This document shows positions 57,374-64,000 of a stretch of 64,000 nt of DNA, in pieces. How positions within the stretch are numbered: position 1 is the first letter of the stretch; every line of letters starts with the position of its first letter. The notes below the pieces were generated by a model, which saw only the letters and a program-made list of their open reading frames with translations, was not told where the DNA came from and searched no databases. Origin of the DNA: Kocuria coralli (GTDB lineage: Bacteria > Actinomycetota > Actinomycetes > Actinomycetales > Micrococcaceae); contig NZ_ML708610.1 of NCBI RefSeq assembly GCF_008831305.1, positions 248,001 through 312,000 of the forward strand, given 5' to 3'. A program made the translations under genes and the position numbers.

Positions 57374-57406
57374 CCCGGCCACGGCTGCCGTATTGCCGCG
57401 GCCGGG
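57374..57406 (+). terminator. Terminator of ilvE
   Basis: Arms of 12 nt (57374-57385 with 57395-57406) with one A.C mismatch and a 9-nt loop, followed by CTCTTCTGCCC; 11 nt after the stop. Confidence 0.65.
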
Positions 57407-57417
57407 CTCTTCTGCCC

Positions 57418-57423
57418 TAGCCT
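57418..57423 (+). promoter_or_regulatory. -10 box of a predicted leaderless promoter (FAH-family gene)
   Basis: TAGCCT with a 6-nt spacer to the ATG at 57430. Confidence 0.55.
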
Positions 57424-57429
57424 GGTCCT

Positions 57430-58206
57430 ATGCGTATTGCCCGGTTCACTGCAGAAGATGAGATCCACTACGGCGTCGTCCAGGGGGAGGGGGACGAGCA
57501 GGTCGTCGTGCCCCTGGCCGGCGACCCGTTCTTCAACGGCGTCCAGCCCGTCGAGGCCAAATCCTGGCCCGTGGCGGAGGTCCGGCTGCTGGCCCCGGTG
57601 ATCCCGAGGTCCAAGATCGTGGCCGTGGGGCGCAACTACGCCGACCACGCCAAGGAGATGGGCAACGAGCTGCCGACCAGTCCTCTGCTGTTCTTCAAGC
57701 CCAATACCTCCGTAACGGGCCCCGGCGACCCCGTGACCCTGCCCTCGTGGACGGAGGAGGTCTCCTACGAGGCCGAGCTGGCGGTCGTGATCGGCAGGAT
57801 CTGCAAGGACGTCCCCGCCGAGAAAGCGGACGACGTGATCTTCGGCTACACCTGCGCCAACGACCTGACCGCCCGCGACGCCCAGCGCACGGACGGGCAG
57901 TGGGCCCGCGCCAAGGGCTTCGACGGCTCGTGCCCGCTCGGGCCATGGATCGAGACCGAGCTCGACACCTCCGATCTGGTCGTCCGCTCCTACGTCAACG
58001 ACGAGCTGAAGCAGGACGGCACGACCTCGGACATGGTCTTCGGCGTCGCCGACCTGATCGCCTACATCTCCAGCGCCTTCACGCTGCTGCCGGGCGACGT
58101 GATCCTGACCGGCACCCCGGCGGGCGTCGGGACCGTCGACGACGGCGACCGGCTGGAGGTCGAGGTCGAGGGCATCGGCGGGCTGGCCACGGTCCTGCGC
58201 CGCTGA
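57430..58206 (+). CDS. Fumarylacetoacetate hydrolase family protein
   Basis: Metal-dependent hydrolase/decarboxylase/tautomerase-fold protein of 258 residues. FAH core: IVAVGRNYADHAKEMGNELP, then FFKPNTSVTGPGDPV and the metal-binding EVSYEAELAVVIG (Glu-x-Glu), and DLTARDAQRTDGQWARAKGFDGSCPLGPW. C-terminal LLPGDVILTGTPAGVG. Family members include acylpyruvases and oxaloacetate decarboxylases, so the substrate cannot be fixed. It commonly precedes gltX in actinobacteria. Confidence 0.92.
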   Translation: MRIARFTAEDEIHYGVVQGEGDEQVVVPLAGDPFFNGVQPVEAKSWPVAEVRLLAPVIPRSKIVAVGRNYADHAKEMGNELPTSPLLFFKPNTSVTGPGDPVTLPSWTEEVSYEAELAVVIGRICKDVPAEKADDVIFGYTCANDLTARDAQRTDGQWARAKGFDGSCPLGPWIETELDTSDLVVRSYVNDELKQDGTTSDMVFGVADLIAYISSAFTLLPGDVILTGTPAGVGTVDDGDRLEVEVEGIGGLATVLRR

Positions 58207-58231
58207 GCCCGGCGTCCCGGCTCGATGTCCT

Positions 58232-58237
58232 TAGAAT
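58232..58237 (+). promoter_or_regulatory. Candidate -10 box for gltX
   Basis: TAGAAT with a 9-nt spacer to the ATG at 58247; predicts a leader of 0-3 nt. Confidence 0.45.
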
Positions 58238-58246
58238 GGGCTCATC

Positions 58247-59875
58247 ATGACTGACGCATCCCTCACCGAGCCCGCCGGCGGAGCCGTTGCCGGCTCCGCT
58301 TCCGAATCCGCTGTCCTCCCCACGTCCGCCGCTGCCGCGGCGGCCGGGGCGGGAGAAGCCACCGGCGGCGATGTCCGCGTGCGCTTCTGCCCCTCGCCCA
58401 CGGGCACCCCTCACGTGGGGCTGATCCGCACCGCCCTGTTCAACTGGGCGTACGCCCGTCACACCGGCGGCAAGCTGGTCTTCCGTATCGAGGACACCGA
58501 CGCCGCCCGCGATTCGGAGGAGTCCTTCGAACAGCTGCTGGACGGGCTCGGCTGGCTCGGCATCACCTGGGACGAGGGCGTGACCGTGGGCGGGCCGGAC
58601 GGCCCCTACCGGCAGTCGCAGCGCGGTGAGATCTATCAGGGGGTCATCGCGAAGCTCCTGGAATCCGGCGCGATCTACGAGTCCTTCTCCACGCCGCAGG
58701 AGGTGGAGGACCGGCACCGCGCCAACGGGCGGGACCCCAAGCTGGGCTACGACAACTACGACCGCCACCTGACCGACGAGCAGGTCGCCGCGTTCCGCGC
58801 CGAGGGCAGGGAGCCCGTCCTGCGTCTGCGCATGCCCGATGAGGACATCGTCTTCCACGACCTGGTTCGCGGTGAGATCACCTTCGCCGCTGGGTCGGTG
58901 CCGGACTTCGTCGTCGTCAGAGCCAACGGGAAACCGCTGTACACCCTGGTCAACCCGGTGGACGATGCCCTGATGCGCATCACCCATGTCCTGCGAGGGG
59001 AGGACCTGCTGTCCTCCACGCCGCGCCAGATCGCCCTCTACCGGGCGCTCGTGGCGATCGGCGTCGCCGAACGCGTGCCGGAGTTCGGGCACCTGCCGTA
59101 CGTGATGGGCGAGGGCAACAAGAAGCTGTCCAAGCGCGACCCGGAGTCCAGCCTGTTCAACCTGCGCGACGCGGGCTTCATCCCCGAAGGGCTGCTGAAC
59201 TACCTGGCGCTGCTGGGATGGTCGCTCTCCGCGGACCAGGACATCTTCACCCAGCAGGAGTTCGTGGAGGCCTTCGATGTCCACGACGTCCTGGCCAACC
59301 CCGCGCGCTTCGACCTCAAGAAGGCCACGGCGATCAACGGCGACCACATCCGCAAGCTCGATCCGCAGGATTTCCGCGACCGCCTGGTCCCGTACCTGCA
59401 GGCCGGAGGAGTCGTCGGTGACGAGCTGACCGAGCGCGAGAATCAGATCCTGGACGAGGCCTCGCCCCTGGTCCAGACCCGCATGGACCTGCTCTCCGAC
59501 GCGGTGCCCCTGCTCGGCTTCCTGTTCCTGCGCGACAGGCTGCTCACCTACGACGAGCGCGCCGTCGCCAAGCTCAGGGAGAACGCGCCGCAGGTCCTGG
59601 CGGCCACCCGCACCGCGCTGGAGGGCGTCGAGGAGTTCACCGCGGAGAACATCGAAGCGGCATTGCGCCATACGCTGGTCGAGGAGCTGGGGATCAAGCC
59701 GCGCCTGGCCTTCGGGCCGGCCCGGGTGGCCGTCTCGGGACGACAGGTCTCGCCGCCCCTGTTCGAATCTCTCGAGATCCTGGGGAAGGACGCCGCCCTG
59801 ATCCGCCTGGATCTGCTCAGCGCCCGGCTGCAGGAACGGCTCGATCAGCTGGAGACCTCCGAGGCCGGTCACTGA
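58247..59875 (+). CDS. gltX: Glutamyl-tRNA synthetase
   Basis: Class I synthetase of 542 residues. An Ala/Ser-rich N-terminal extension of about 42 residues precedes [21 protein letters not shown] (HIGH region); KMSKS equivalent is [25 protein letters not shown] and the anticodon-binding C-terminal half are normal. Followed directly by the tRNA-Gln/tRNA-Glu cluster, so enzyme and its substrates are neighbours. If, as in most actinobacteria, tRNA-Gln is charged by misacylation and amidation, GltX also charges the neighbouring tRNA-Gln; this is inferred, not visible here. Confidence 0.96.
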   Translation: MTDASLTEPAGGAVAGSASESAVLPTSAAAAAAGAGEATGGDVRVRFCPSPTGTPHVGLIRTALFNWAYARHTGGKLVFRIEDTDAARDSEESFEQLLDGLGWLGITWDEGVTVGGPDGPYRQSQRGEIYQGVIAKLLESGAIYESFSTPQEVEDRHRANGRDPKLGYDNYDRHLTDEQVAAFRAEGREPVLRLRMPDEDIVFHDLVRGEITFAAGSVPDFVVVRANGKPLYTLVNPVDDALMRITHVLRGEDLLSSTPRQIALYRALVAIGVAERVPEFGHLPYVMGEGNKKLSKRDPESSLFNLRDAGFIPEGLLNYLALLGWSLSADQDIFTQQEFVEAFDVHDVLANPARFDLKKATAINGDHIRKLDPQDFRDRLVPYLQAGGVVGDELTERENQILDEASPLVQTRMDLLSDAVPLLGFLFLRDRLLTYDERAVAKLRENAPQVLAATRTALEGVEEFTAENIEAALRHTLVEELGIKPRLAFGPARVAVSGRQVSPPLFESLEILGKDAALIRLDLLSARLQERLDQLETSEAGH

Positions 59876-59912
59876 GGCCATCTCGGGCCTGTAGTCCGAA
59901 TCACAGGAGGGG

Positions 59913-59940
59913 TGAGGCCCGGAAGATTTGCCGGGCCTCA
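59913..59940 (+). terminator. Terminator of gltX
   Basis: Perfect 10-bp stem (59913-59922 with 59931-59940), 8-nt loop. Its loop and right arm overlap the -35 box of the tRNA promoter. Confidence 0.65.
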
Positions 59941-59956
59941 TCCGTCCGGGTATAGT
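59928..59956 (+). promoter_or_regulatory. Promoter of the tRNA-Gln/tRNA-Glu cluster
   Basis: TTGCCG (59928-59933), 17-nt spacer, TATAGT (59951-59956). Best canonical sigma-70-type promoter in the window; start expected near 59963, about 48 nt before tRNA-Gln. Confidence 0.7.
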
Positions 59957-60010
59957 TTTAGCTCGTTGCGCGCGGCCGGGAGCTTTCCGCCCCCGGGCCA
60001 ACGTGTGCAG

Positions 60011-60082
60011 TGGGGTATGGTGTAATTGGCAACACAACGGTTTCTGGTACCGTCATTCTAGGTTCGAGTCCTGGTACCCCAG
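60011..60082 (+). tRNA. tRNA-Gln (anticodon CTG)
   Basis: 72 nt; acceptor TGGGGTA/TACCCCA with discriminator G; anticodon arm ACGGT-TTCTGGT-ACCGT gives CTG; T-loop GTTCGAGTC. CCA is not encoded; the next tRNA starts 1 nt later. Confidence 0.96.
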
Positions 60083-60083
60083 C

Positions 60084-60156
60084 GGCCCCATCGTATAGCG
60101 GCCTAGTACTCCGCCCTCTCACGGCGGCAACACCGGTTCGAATCCGGTTGGGGTCA
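60084..60156 (+). tRNA. tRNA-Glu (anticodon CTC), copy 1
   Basis: 73 nt; acceptor GGCCCCA/TGGGGTC (one G.U), anticodon arm CCGCC-CTCTCAC-GGCGG gives CTC, T-loop GTTCGAATC. No CCA encoded. First of three identical copies. Confidence 0.96.
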
Positions 60157-60274
60157 CTCCGCTACTGTTTCCCGGCATCATCGGTGCCGGGAAACTCTGC
60201 TGAAAACCGTGCATCGTTCGGATGCACGACCGGTGGATGATCCACCACCTCCCGGTCCTGCCGGGAAACTCCTC

Positions 60275-60347
60275 GGCCCCATCGTATAGCGGCCTAGTAC
60301 TCCGCCCTCTCACGGCGGCAACACCGGTTCGAATCCGGTTGGGGTCA
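60275..60347 (+). tRNA. tRNA-Glu (anticodon CTC), copy 2
   Basis: Identical to copy 1, 191 bp downstream. It follows a spacer containing four hairpins, so it may be processed from a common precursor. Confidence 0.96.
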
Positions 60348-60465
60348 CTCCGCTACTGTTTCCCGGCATCATCGGTGCCGGGAAACTCTGCTGAAAACCG
60401 TGCATCGTTCGGATGCACGACCGGTGGATGATCCACCACCTCCCGGTCCTGCCGGGAAACTCCTC

Positions 60466-60538
60466 GGCCCCATCGTATAGCGGCCTAGTACTCCGCCCTC
60501 TCACGGCGGCAACACCGGTTCGAATCCGGTTGGGGTCA
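60466..60538 (+). tRNA. tRNA-Glu (anticodon CTC), copy 3
   Basis: Identical to copies 1 and 2. The repeat ends 5 nt after the gene and a different, stronger hairpin (60548-60581) follows. Confidence 0.96.
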
Positions 60539-60547
60539 CTCCGAGGC

Positions 60548-60581
60548 GAAGGCCCCGGAACCATCTGGTTCCGGGGCCTTC
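60548..60581 (+). terminator. Terminator of the tRNA cluster
   Basis: Perfect 15-bp stem (60548-60562 with 60567-60581) and ATCT loop, 10 nt after the last tRNA-Glu. Confidence 0.8.
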
Positions 60582-60635
60582 GTGCTGCGACCGTCCTCCC
60601 GGGCCGGCCGCTGCCGATGAGGCATGATGATCATC

Positions 60636-62531
60636 GTGAGCACCTTCGACCACGAGCCCGAACCGGGGAGGTCGCCACAGCCCCCGGACCCAGCCGAGAG
60701 CGTGCCGTCCCGGCCCTCGACGGCTGCGCCCTGGGCACAGGCTGAGGGCCCCGGGCACCACGGCCCTGCCGGGAGCGGACAAGGTGCCGCCGAGGCGGCC
60801 ATCTCGGCCGTCGACGACTTGCGGGCGCTGCTCGGCGAGACCGCCCTCCCGCTGGAGACCGCTGGCGCTGCGGCCGGCCGGGACACCGTGCGGCGGACCC
60901 TGGCCCAGATCGAGGACTACGTCCTTCCGCGCGTGCGCTCGCTCGACGCCCCGTTGCTGGCAGTCGTGGGAGGATCCACAGGTGCCGGCAAGTCCACGCT
61001 GGTCAACGCCCTGGTGGGACGCCCGGTAACGCGTGCCGGAGCGGTCCGGCCCACCACCCGCCAGCCCATGCTCATCCACCATTCCTTCGACGGCCCGGCG
61101 TTCGAGGGCACGCGGGTGCTTCCGCACCTCGCCCGGGTCCGCGGGCAGCTGGCGGCGTCGTCCTTCCCACGGCCCGGGGGTCGGCCGGGGCCCGCTGAGG
61201 AACCCGGCGGTGCCGAGCCCGTTCACAGCCTGCTGCTGCTGAGCGACGACGGCATGGACCGCGGTATCGCGCTGCTGGATGCACCCGATATCGACTCGGT
61301 GTCGAAGGAGAACCGCCGCCTCGCATCGCAGCTGCTGGCCGCGGCCGACCTCTGGCTGTTCACCACCACCGCGAACCGCTATGCCGATGCGGTCCCGTGG
61401 GAGCTCCTCGAGGAAGCGGGGCGGAGGGACATCACCGTCGCCGTCGTGCTGGACCGGGTCCCTGACGGGGTGGCCGACGAGATCCTGCCCGATCTGCACC
61501 GCATGCTCGATGAGCACGGACTGCACGAGGCTCCCGTCTTCGTGATCCCCGAGGCGCCCCTCAACGCGGCGGGGATGCTGCCGCTGGGCACGGTCGACGG
61601 ACTGCGCACCTGGCTGTCGGACCTGGCCGCCGATTCCGCGGTCAGGACTGAGATCGCACGGCGCACGGTGCTCGGCGCCCTGCATCAGGTGGCCGGCCGC
61701 GGCGAAGAGATCGCCGATGAGGCCGGGGAGCAGGAATCCGTGGCGGGGCGGCTGCGGGCGGATGTCCTGGAGTCCCACGAGCAGGCCCTGCAGGAGATCG
61801 TCTCCTCGACCAGGGACGGCTCGCTGCTGCACGACGAGGTCATGGCCCGCTGGCAGGATTTCGTGGGAACGGGGGAGTTCTTCCGTTCCCTCGAGACGAA
61901 GATCGGCCGGTGGCGTGATCGTGTCGGGGCGTACCTGCGCGGCAGACCGGCCCCTGAAGTCCAGGTGGAGCAGGCACTGGAGACGGGCCTGCAGGGGGTG
62001 ATCGTCGAGGAGCTCGCCAAGGCCGGGGAACGGACCCAGCGGTGCTGGCGCTCCGAGCAGGCGGGTCGTGCACTGCTGGGCGACGAGGATCTGGGCCGGC
62101 TGCCCGACGACGTGCCCGACCGGTCGGCTGCCGTCATCCGGGCCTGGCAGGGAGACGTGCTCGAGCTGATCCGGCGCGAGGGTGCGGGGAAGCGTACCCA
62201 GGCCCGTGTGCTGTCCGTGGGACTGAACGTCGTCACCGTGGCCCTGATGATCACGGTCTTCTCGATGTCCGCCGGGCTCACGGGCGCCGAGGTCGGCATC
62301 GCCGGAGCCTCCGGCGTCGTCGGGACCAAGCTCCTGGAGGCGGTCTTCGGCGAAGACGGCGTGCGACGCATGGCGGAGAGCGCGCGCCAGGACCTCGACG
62401 TCCGGATCCGCGAACTGGTGCAATCCCTGGAGGAACCGTGGCTGCAGCGCCTGGGCACGGTCTCAGACCCCTCGTCGGCGGAGATCCGCGAGGCCGCCGT
62501 CCGCGTCCGGACCACGGGGGAGCGGCTGTGA
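60636..62531 (+). CDS. Dynamin/YfjP-type membrane GTPase, first of a pair
   Basis: Large GTPase of about 631 residues. A Pro-rich N-terminus (1-45) precedes a helical part and the G domain: G1 GGSTGAGKSTLVNALVG, G2 RPTTRQP, G3 LLDAPDIDSV and G4-like VLDRVPD. Two hydrophobic segments near the C-terminus (LNVVTVALMITVFSMSAG; VGIAGASGVVGTKLLEAVFG) suggest membrane insertion. GTG at 60636 is chosen because a CATGAT hexamer lies 7 nt upstream; ATG at 60624 or 60627 are alternatives, and none has a good Shine-Dalgarno. It overlaps the second GTPase gene (GTGA). Tandem dynamin-like GTPases act in membrane remodelling in streptomycetes; here the role is inferred. Confidence 0.85.
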   Translation: MSTFDHEPEPGRSPQPPDPAESVPSRPSTAAPWAQAEGPGHHGPAGSGQGAAEAAISAVDDLRALLGETALPLETAGAAAGRDTVRRTLAQIEDYVLPRVRSLDAPLLAVVGGSTGAGKSTLVNALVGRPVTRAGAVRPTTRQPMLIHHSFDGPAFEGTRVLPHLARVRGQLAASSFPRPGGRPGPAEEPGGAEPVHSLLLLSDDGMDRGIALLDAPDIDSVSKENRRLASQLLAAADLWLFTTTANRYADAVPWELLEEAGRRDITVAVVLDRVPDGVADEILPDLHRMLDEHGLHEAPVFVIPEAPLNAAGMLPLGTVDGLRTWLSDLAADSAVRTEIARRTVLGALHQVAGRGEEIADEAGEQESVAGRLRADVLESHEQALQEIVSSTRDGSLLHDEVMARWQDFVGTGEFFRSLETKIGRWRDRVGAYLRGRPAPEVQVEQALETGLQGVIVEELAKAGERTQRCWRSEQAGRALLGDEDLGRLPDDVPDRSAAVIRAWQGDVLELIRREGAGKRTQARVLSVGLNVVTVALMITVFSMSAGLTGAEVGIAGASGVVGTKLLEAVFGEDGVRRMAESARQDLDVRIRELVQSLEEPWLQRLGTVSDPSSAEIREAAVRVRTTGERL

Positions 62532-64000
62532 TCCGGCGGGGACGGAGGAAGGTGCAGACCTTCGACATCGACCAGCGCCTGGCCGGGCTGAGGGAGGCCG
62601 TCGACGCCGGGCGGGGACGGCTCGACGACGACGCCGTCGAACAGGCGGAAGACCTTCTGGGGCGAGCGGCCACCAGACGGTCGCTGTCCCCGGACCACAC
62701 GGTCGTAGGATTCTTCGGCGCCACCGGATCTGGGAAGTCCTCGCTGCTCAACGCCGTCGTCGGCCGTCCCGTGGCCCGCAGCGCGGCGAGGCGGCCCACC
62801 ACCACCTCACCTCTGGCCGTCCTGGGGAGCGAGGAAGGCTCCGGCCCTCTGCTTGACTGGCTGGGGATCGAATCGCGCCACGTCCTCGAGCAGACGCAGA
62901 GCTCGCCGTGGTCGGCCGGAGTGGCCGGGCTGTGGACCGAGGTCCCCGAGGGACTCGTACTGCTGGATCTTCCGGACATCGACTCCGTGGCCAGGGAGCA
63001 TCGCGAGATCGCCGCTCGCCTGGCGGGGATGGTCGACGTGGTGGTCTGGGTGGTGGATCCGCAGAAATACGCCGACGCCGTCCTGCACGACGAGTTCATC
63101 GCGCCCCTGTCCCGCCACGCCGCGGTGACCCTGGTGGTGCTCAACCAGGCCGACCGCCTGCCGTCCGACCAGGTGCAGACCGTCCTGGCCTCCCTGCGGC
63201 AGCTCCTGGAGGAGGACGGGCTGACGACCTCCGGACGGGCGGCTCCCCTCGCGGCCTCGGCCGCCACCGGAGCGGGTATCGGGGCGGTCCGCGCACGGAT
63301 CAGCGAGGTCGTGGAGGGCAAGGAGGCTGCGGCGGCGCGGCTCTCGGCGGACCTGGAGGGAGCCGTGGAACGGCTCTCGGCCTCCCACGGCGGCGGCAGG
63401 CCGACGGGGGTGACAGCCGGGGCCCGTCAGAAGCTGACCGAGGGCCTGGTGCACGCGGCCAACGCGGAGGGGATCGCGGATGCCGCCCGGCGTTCCTACG
63501 TTCTCAGCGCGGGCCGGCGCACGGGCTGGCTCCCCGTGCGCTGGATCGGGGGCTTCCGCAAGGATCCCCTGCGGCGGCTGCATCTGCAGGACGTCCAGGA
63601 CGCCTCGAAGGACCCCTCGCTCAGGAAGTCCTCGCTGCCGCCCATGTCACCCGCCCAGCGCGCGTCGGCGGACACCGCGGTCCGGAACTTCGCGCAGGAC
63701 ACGGCGGCCGGGGCCTCGCCGTCGTGGGAGAGAGCCATCCGCGAGGCCGCGCGCGCCTCCCAGGAGCGGCTGCCCGATGCCATCGACCAGGCCCTGGCCC
63801 GAACGGACCTGCGCCGCGGTGCCCGCTCCTGGTGGTGGCTCCCGCTGAATGTCATCCAGTGGCTGGCCCTGCTGATCGCCGCGGCCGGGCTGGTATGGCT
63901 CACGGGCCTGTTCGTCCTGGGATACCTGCAGATCCCGGTGCCGGACACCCCGGTGGTCCAGGGAACCTCCGTCCCGGTGCCCACGGCGCTGGTCGCAACC
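62528..64000 (+). CDS. Dynamin/YfjP-type membrane GTPase, second of a pair (3' end outside window)
   Basis: The frame is open from the GTG at 62528 to the last base, 491 codons. G1 GATGSGKSSLLNAVVG, G2 RPTTTSP, G3 LLDLPDIDSV, G4 NQAD, so the GTPase motifs are complete. After a helical region, a basic patch (GGFRKDPLRRLHLQD) and two hydrophobic segments (WWWLPLNVIQWLALLIAAAGLVW and a second) follow near 63825-63930, so it too is membrane-associated. It overlaps the first GTPase gene by 4 nt, which suggests a fixed-ratio heteromer. The C-terminus is not visible. Confidence 0.85.
   Translation, partial: MIRRGRRKVQTFDIDQRLAGLREAVDAGRGRLDDDAVEQAEDLLGRAATRRSLSPDHTVVGFFGATGSGKSSLLNAVVGRPVARSAARRPTTTSPLAVLGSEEGSGPLLDWLGIESRHVLEQTQSSPWSAGVAGLWTEVPEGLVLLDLPDIDSVAREHREIAARLAGMVDVVVWVVDPQKYADAVLHDEFIAPLSRHAAVTLVVLNQADRLPSDQVQTVLASLRQLLEEDGLTTSGRAAPLAASAATGAGIGAVRARISEVVEGKEAAAARLSADLEGAVERLSASHGGGRPTGVTAGARQKLTEGLVHAANAEGIADAARRSYVLSAGRRTGWLPVRWIGGFRKDPLRRLHLQDVQDASKDPSLRKSSLPPMSPAQRASADTAVRNFAQDTAAGASPSWERAIREAARASQERLPDAIDQALARTDLRRGARSWWWLPLNVIQWLALLIAAAGLVWLTGLFVLGYLQIPVPDTPVVQGTSVPVPTALVAT

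Larger units (their letters stand above)
60083..60543 (+). repeat. 191-bp perfect tandem repeat carrying tRNA-Glu
   Basis: Units 60083-60273 and 60274-60464 are identical; a partial third unit (60465-60543) contains tRNA-Glu copy 3. Each unit is tRNA-Glu plus a 118-bp spacer. The spacer is packed with hairpins: 11-bp stem at 60167-60195, 7-bp stem at 60209-60227, 7-bp stem at 60232-60246 and 6-bp stem at 60250-60266 (unit 1 positions; add 191 for unit 2). Confidence 0.95.

Noticed and set aside
60157-60465. Small open frames of 60-70 codons in the tRNA spacers on both strands
   Set aside because: They cross tRNA genes and repeat exactly because the DNA repeats; no ribosome-binding site or promoter.
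60083-60543. CRISPR-like regular repetition
   Set aside because: The repeats are complete tRNA-Glu genes with identical spacers; CRISPR spacers differ, and no cas genes are present.
60501-62423. Open frame of 640 codons on the minus strand opposite the first GTPase gene
   Set aside because: Runs through tRNA-Glu copy 3 and the tRNA terminator and is the antisense shadow of a gene with complete GTPase motifs.

Overview
This window is chromosomal DNA from a high-GC actinobacterium, most likely a member of the Micrococcaceae (Kocuria/Arthrobacter/Micrococcus type). The evidence is the strong G/C bias at third codon positions, a Rho factor with a long Asn/Arg/Asp-rich insertion, a NucS mismatch endonuclease, a mycothiol-dependent formaldehyde dehydrogenase, DUF3039 and DUF2017 proteins, and a gene order (rho-prfA-prmC-sua5-wecA-atp operon-murA-nucS-thioredoxin ... 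pncB-clpS-DUF2017-murI-MBL-rph-rdgB) that follows the Mycobacterium tuberculosis Rv1297-Rv1341 backbone. The genus cannot be fixed from this sequence alone. I see no insertion sequence, prophage or CRISPR array.

Layout. 1-5440: transcription termination (rho, 5' end cut by the window), translation termination (prfA, prmC) and tRNA t6A synthesis (Sua5/TsaC). 5499-11836: a surface-glycan block (epimerase, a double-domain glycosyltransferase, a membrane nucleotide-sugar dehydratase and a WecA-like phosphosugar transferase) inserted between the sua5 and atp genes and joined by overlapping genes to the ATP synthase operon. 11833-19840: AtpI- and AtpZ-like proteins, then atpB-E-F-H-A-G-D-C. 20026-25764: murA, nucS, a thioredoxin-TPR protein and an ABC exporter. 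25798-35724: DUF3039 protein and helicase, NAD salvage (pncA, pncB), clpS, DUF2017, murI, a cAMP-phosphodiesterase-like MBL protein, rph, rdgB and an APH-type kinase. 35714-46262: a degenerate ADP-ribosylhydrolase, an MFS-type permease, the formaldehyde detoxification pair (mscR plus MBL), YihY, a MarR regulator, mqo and a Tat-lipoprotein solute-binding protein. 46383-48040: tRNA-Leu, bcp and a divergent MarR regulator, tRNA-Lys. 48220-58206: branched-chain amino acid genes (ilv leader and attenuator, ilvB-ilvN-ilvC, leuB, ilvE) interleaved with an AIM24 protein, metG and an FAH-family hydrolase. 58247-64000: gltX, then a tRNA-Gln/tRNA-Glu x3 cluster built on a perfect 191-bp tandem repeat, then two overlapping dynamin/YfjP-type GTPase genes (the second cut by the window end).

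Functional logic. Several modules are tight operons with 1-19 nt overlaps (prmC-sua5, capD-like-wecA-atpI-atpZ-atpB, atpF-atpH, murI-MBL, ilvB-ilvN, rdgB-kinase, the GTPase pair). A recurring feature is a TANNNT -10 element ending 6-9 nt before the start codon with no Shine-Dalgarno, which predicts leaderless mRNAs for about 14 genes. The most interesting items are the ilv attenuator with its Val/Leu/Ile-rich leader peptide, the tRNA-Glu repeat with its hairpin-dense spacers, an ADP-ribosylhydrolase homologue that appears to have lost both metal sites, a 32-bp perfect-armed palindrome between marR and yihY, the epsilon subunit lacking its C-terminal domain, and MurA with Asp at the fosfomycin-target cysteine.
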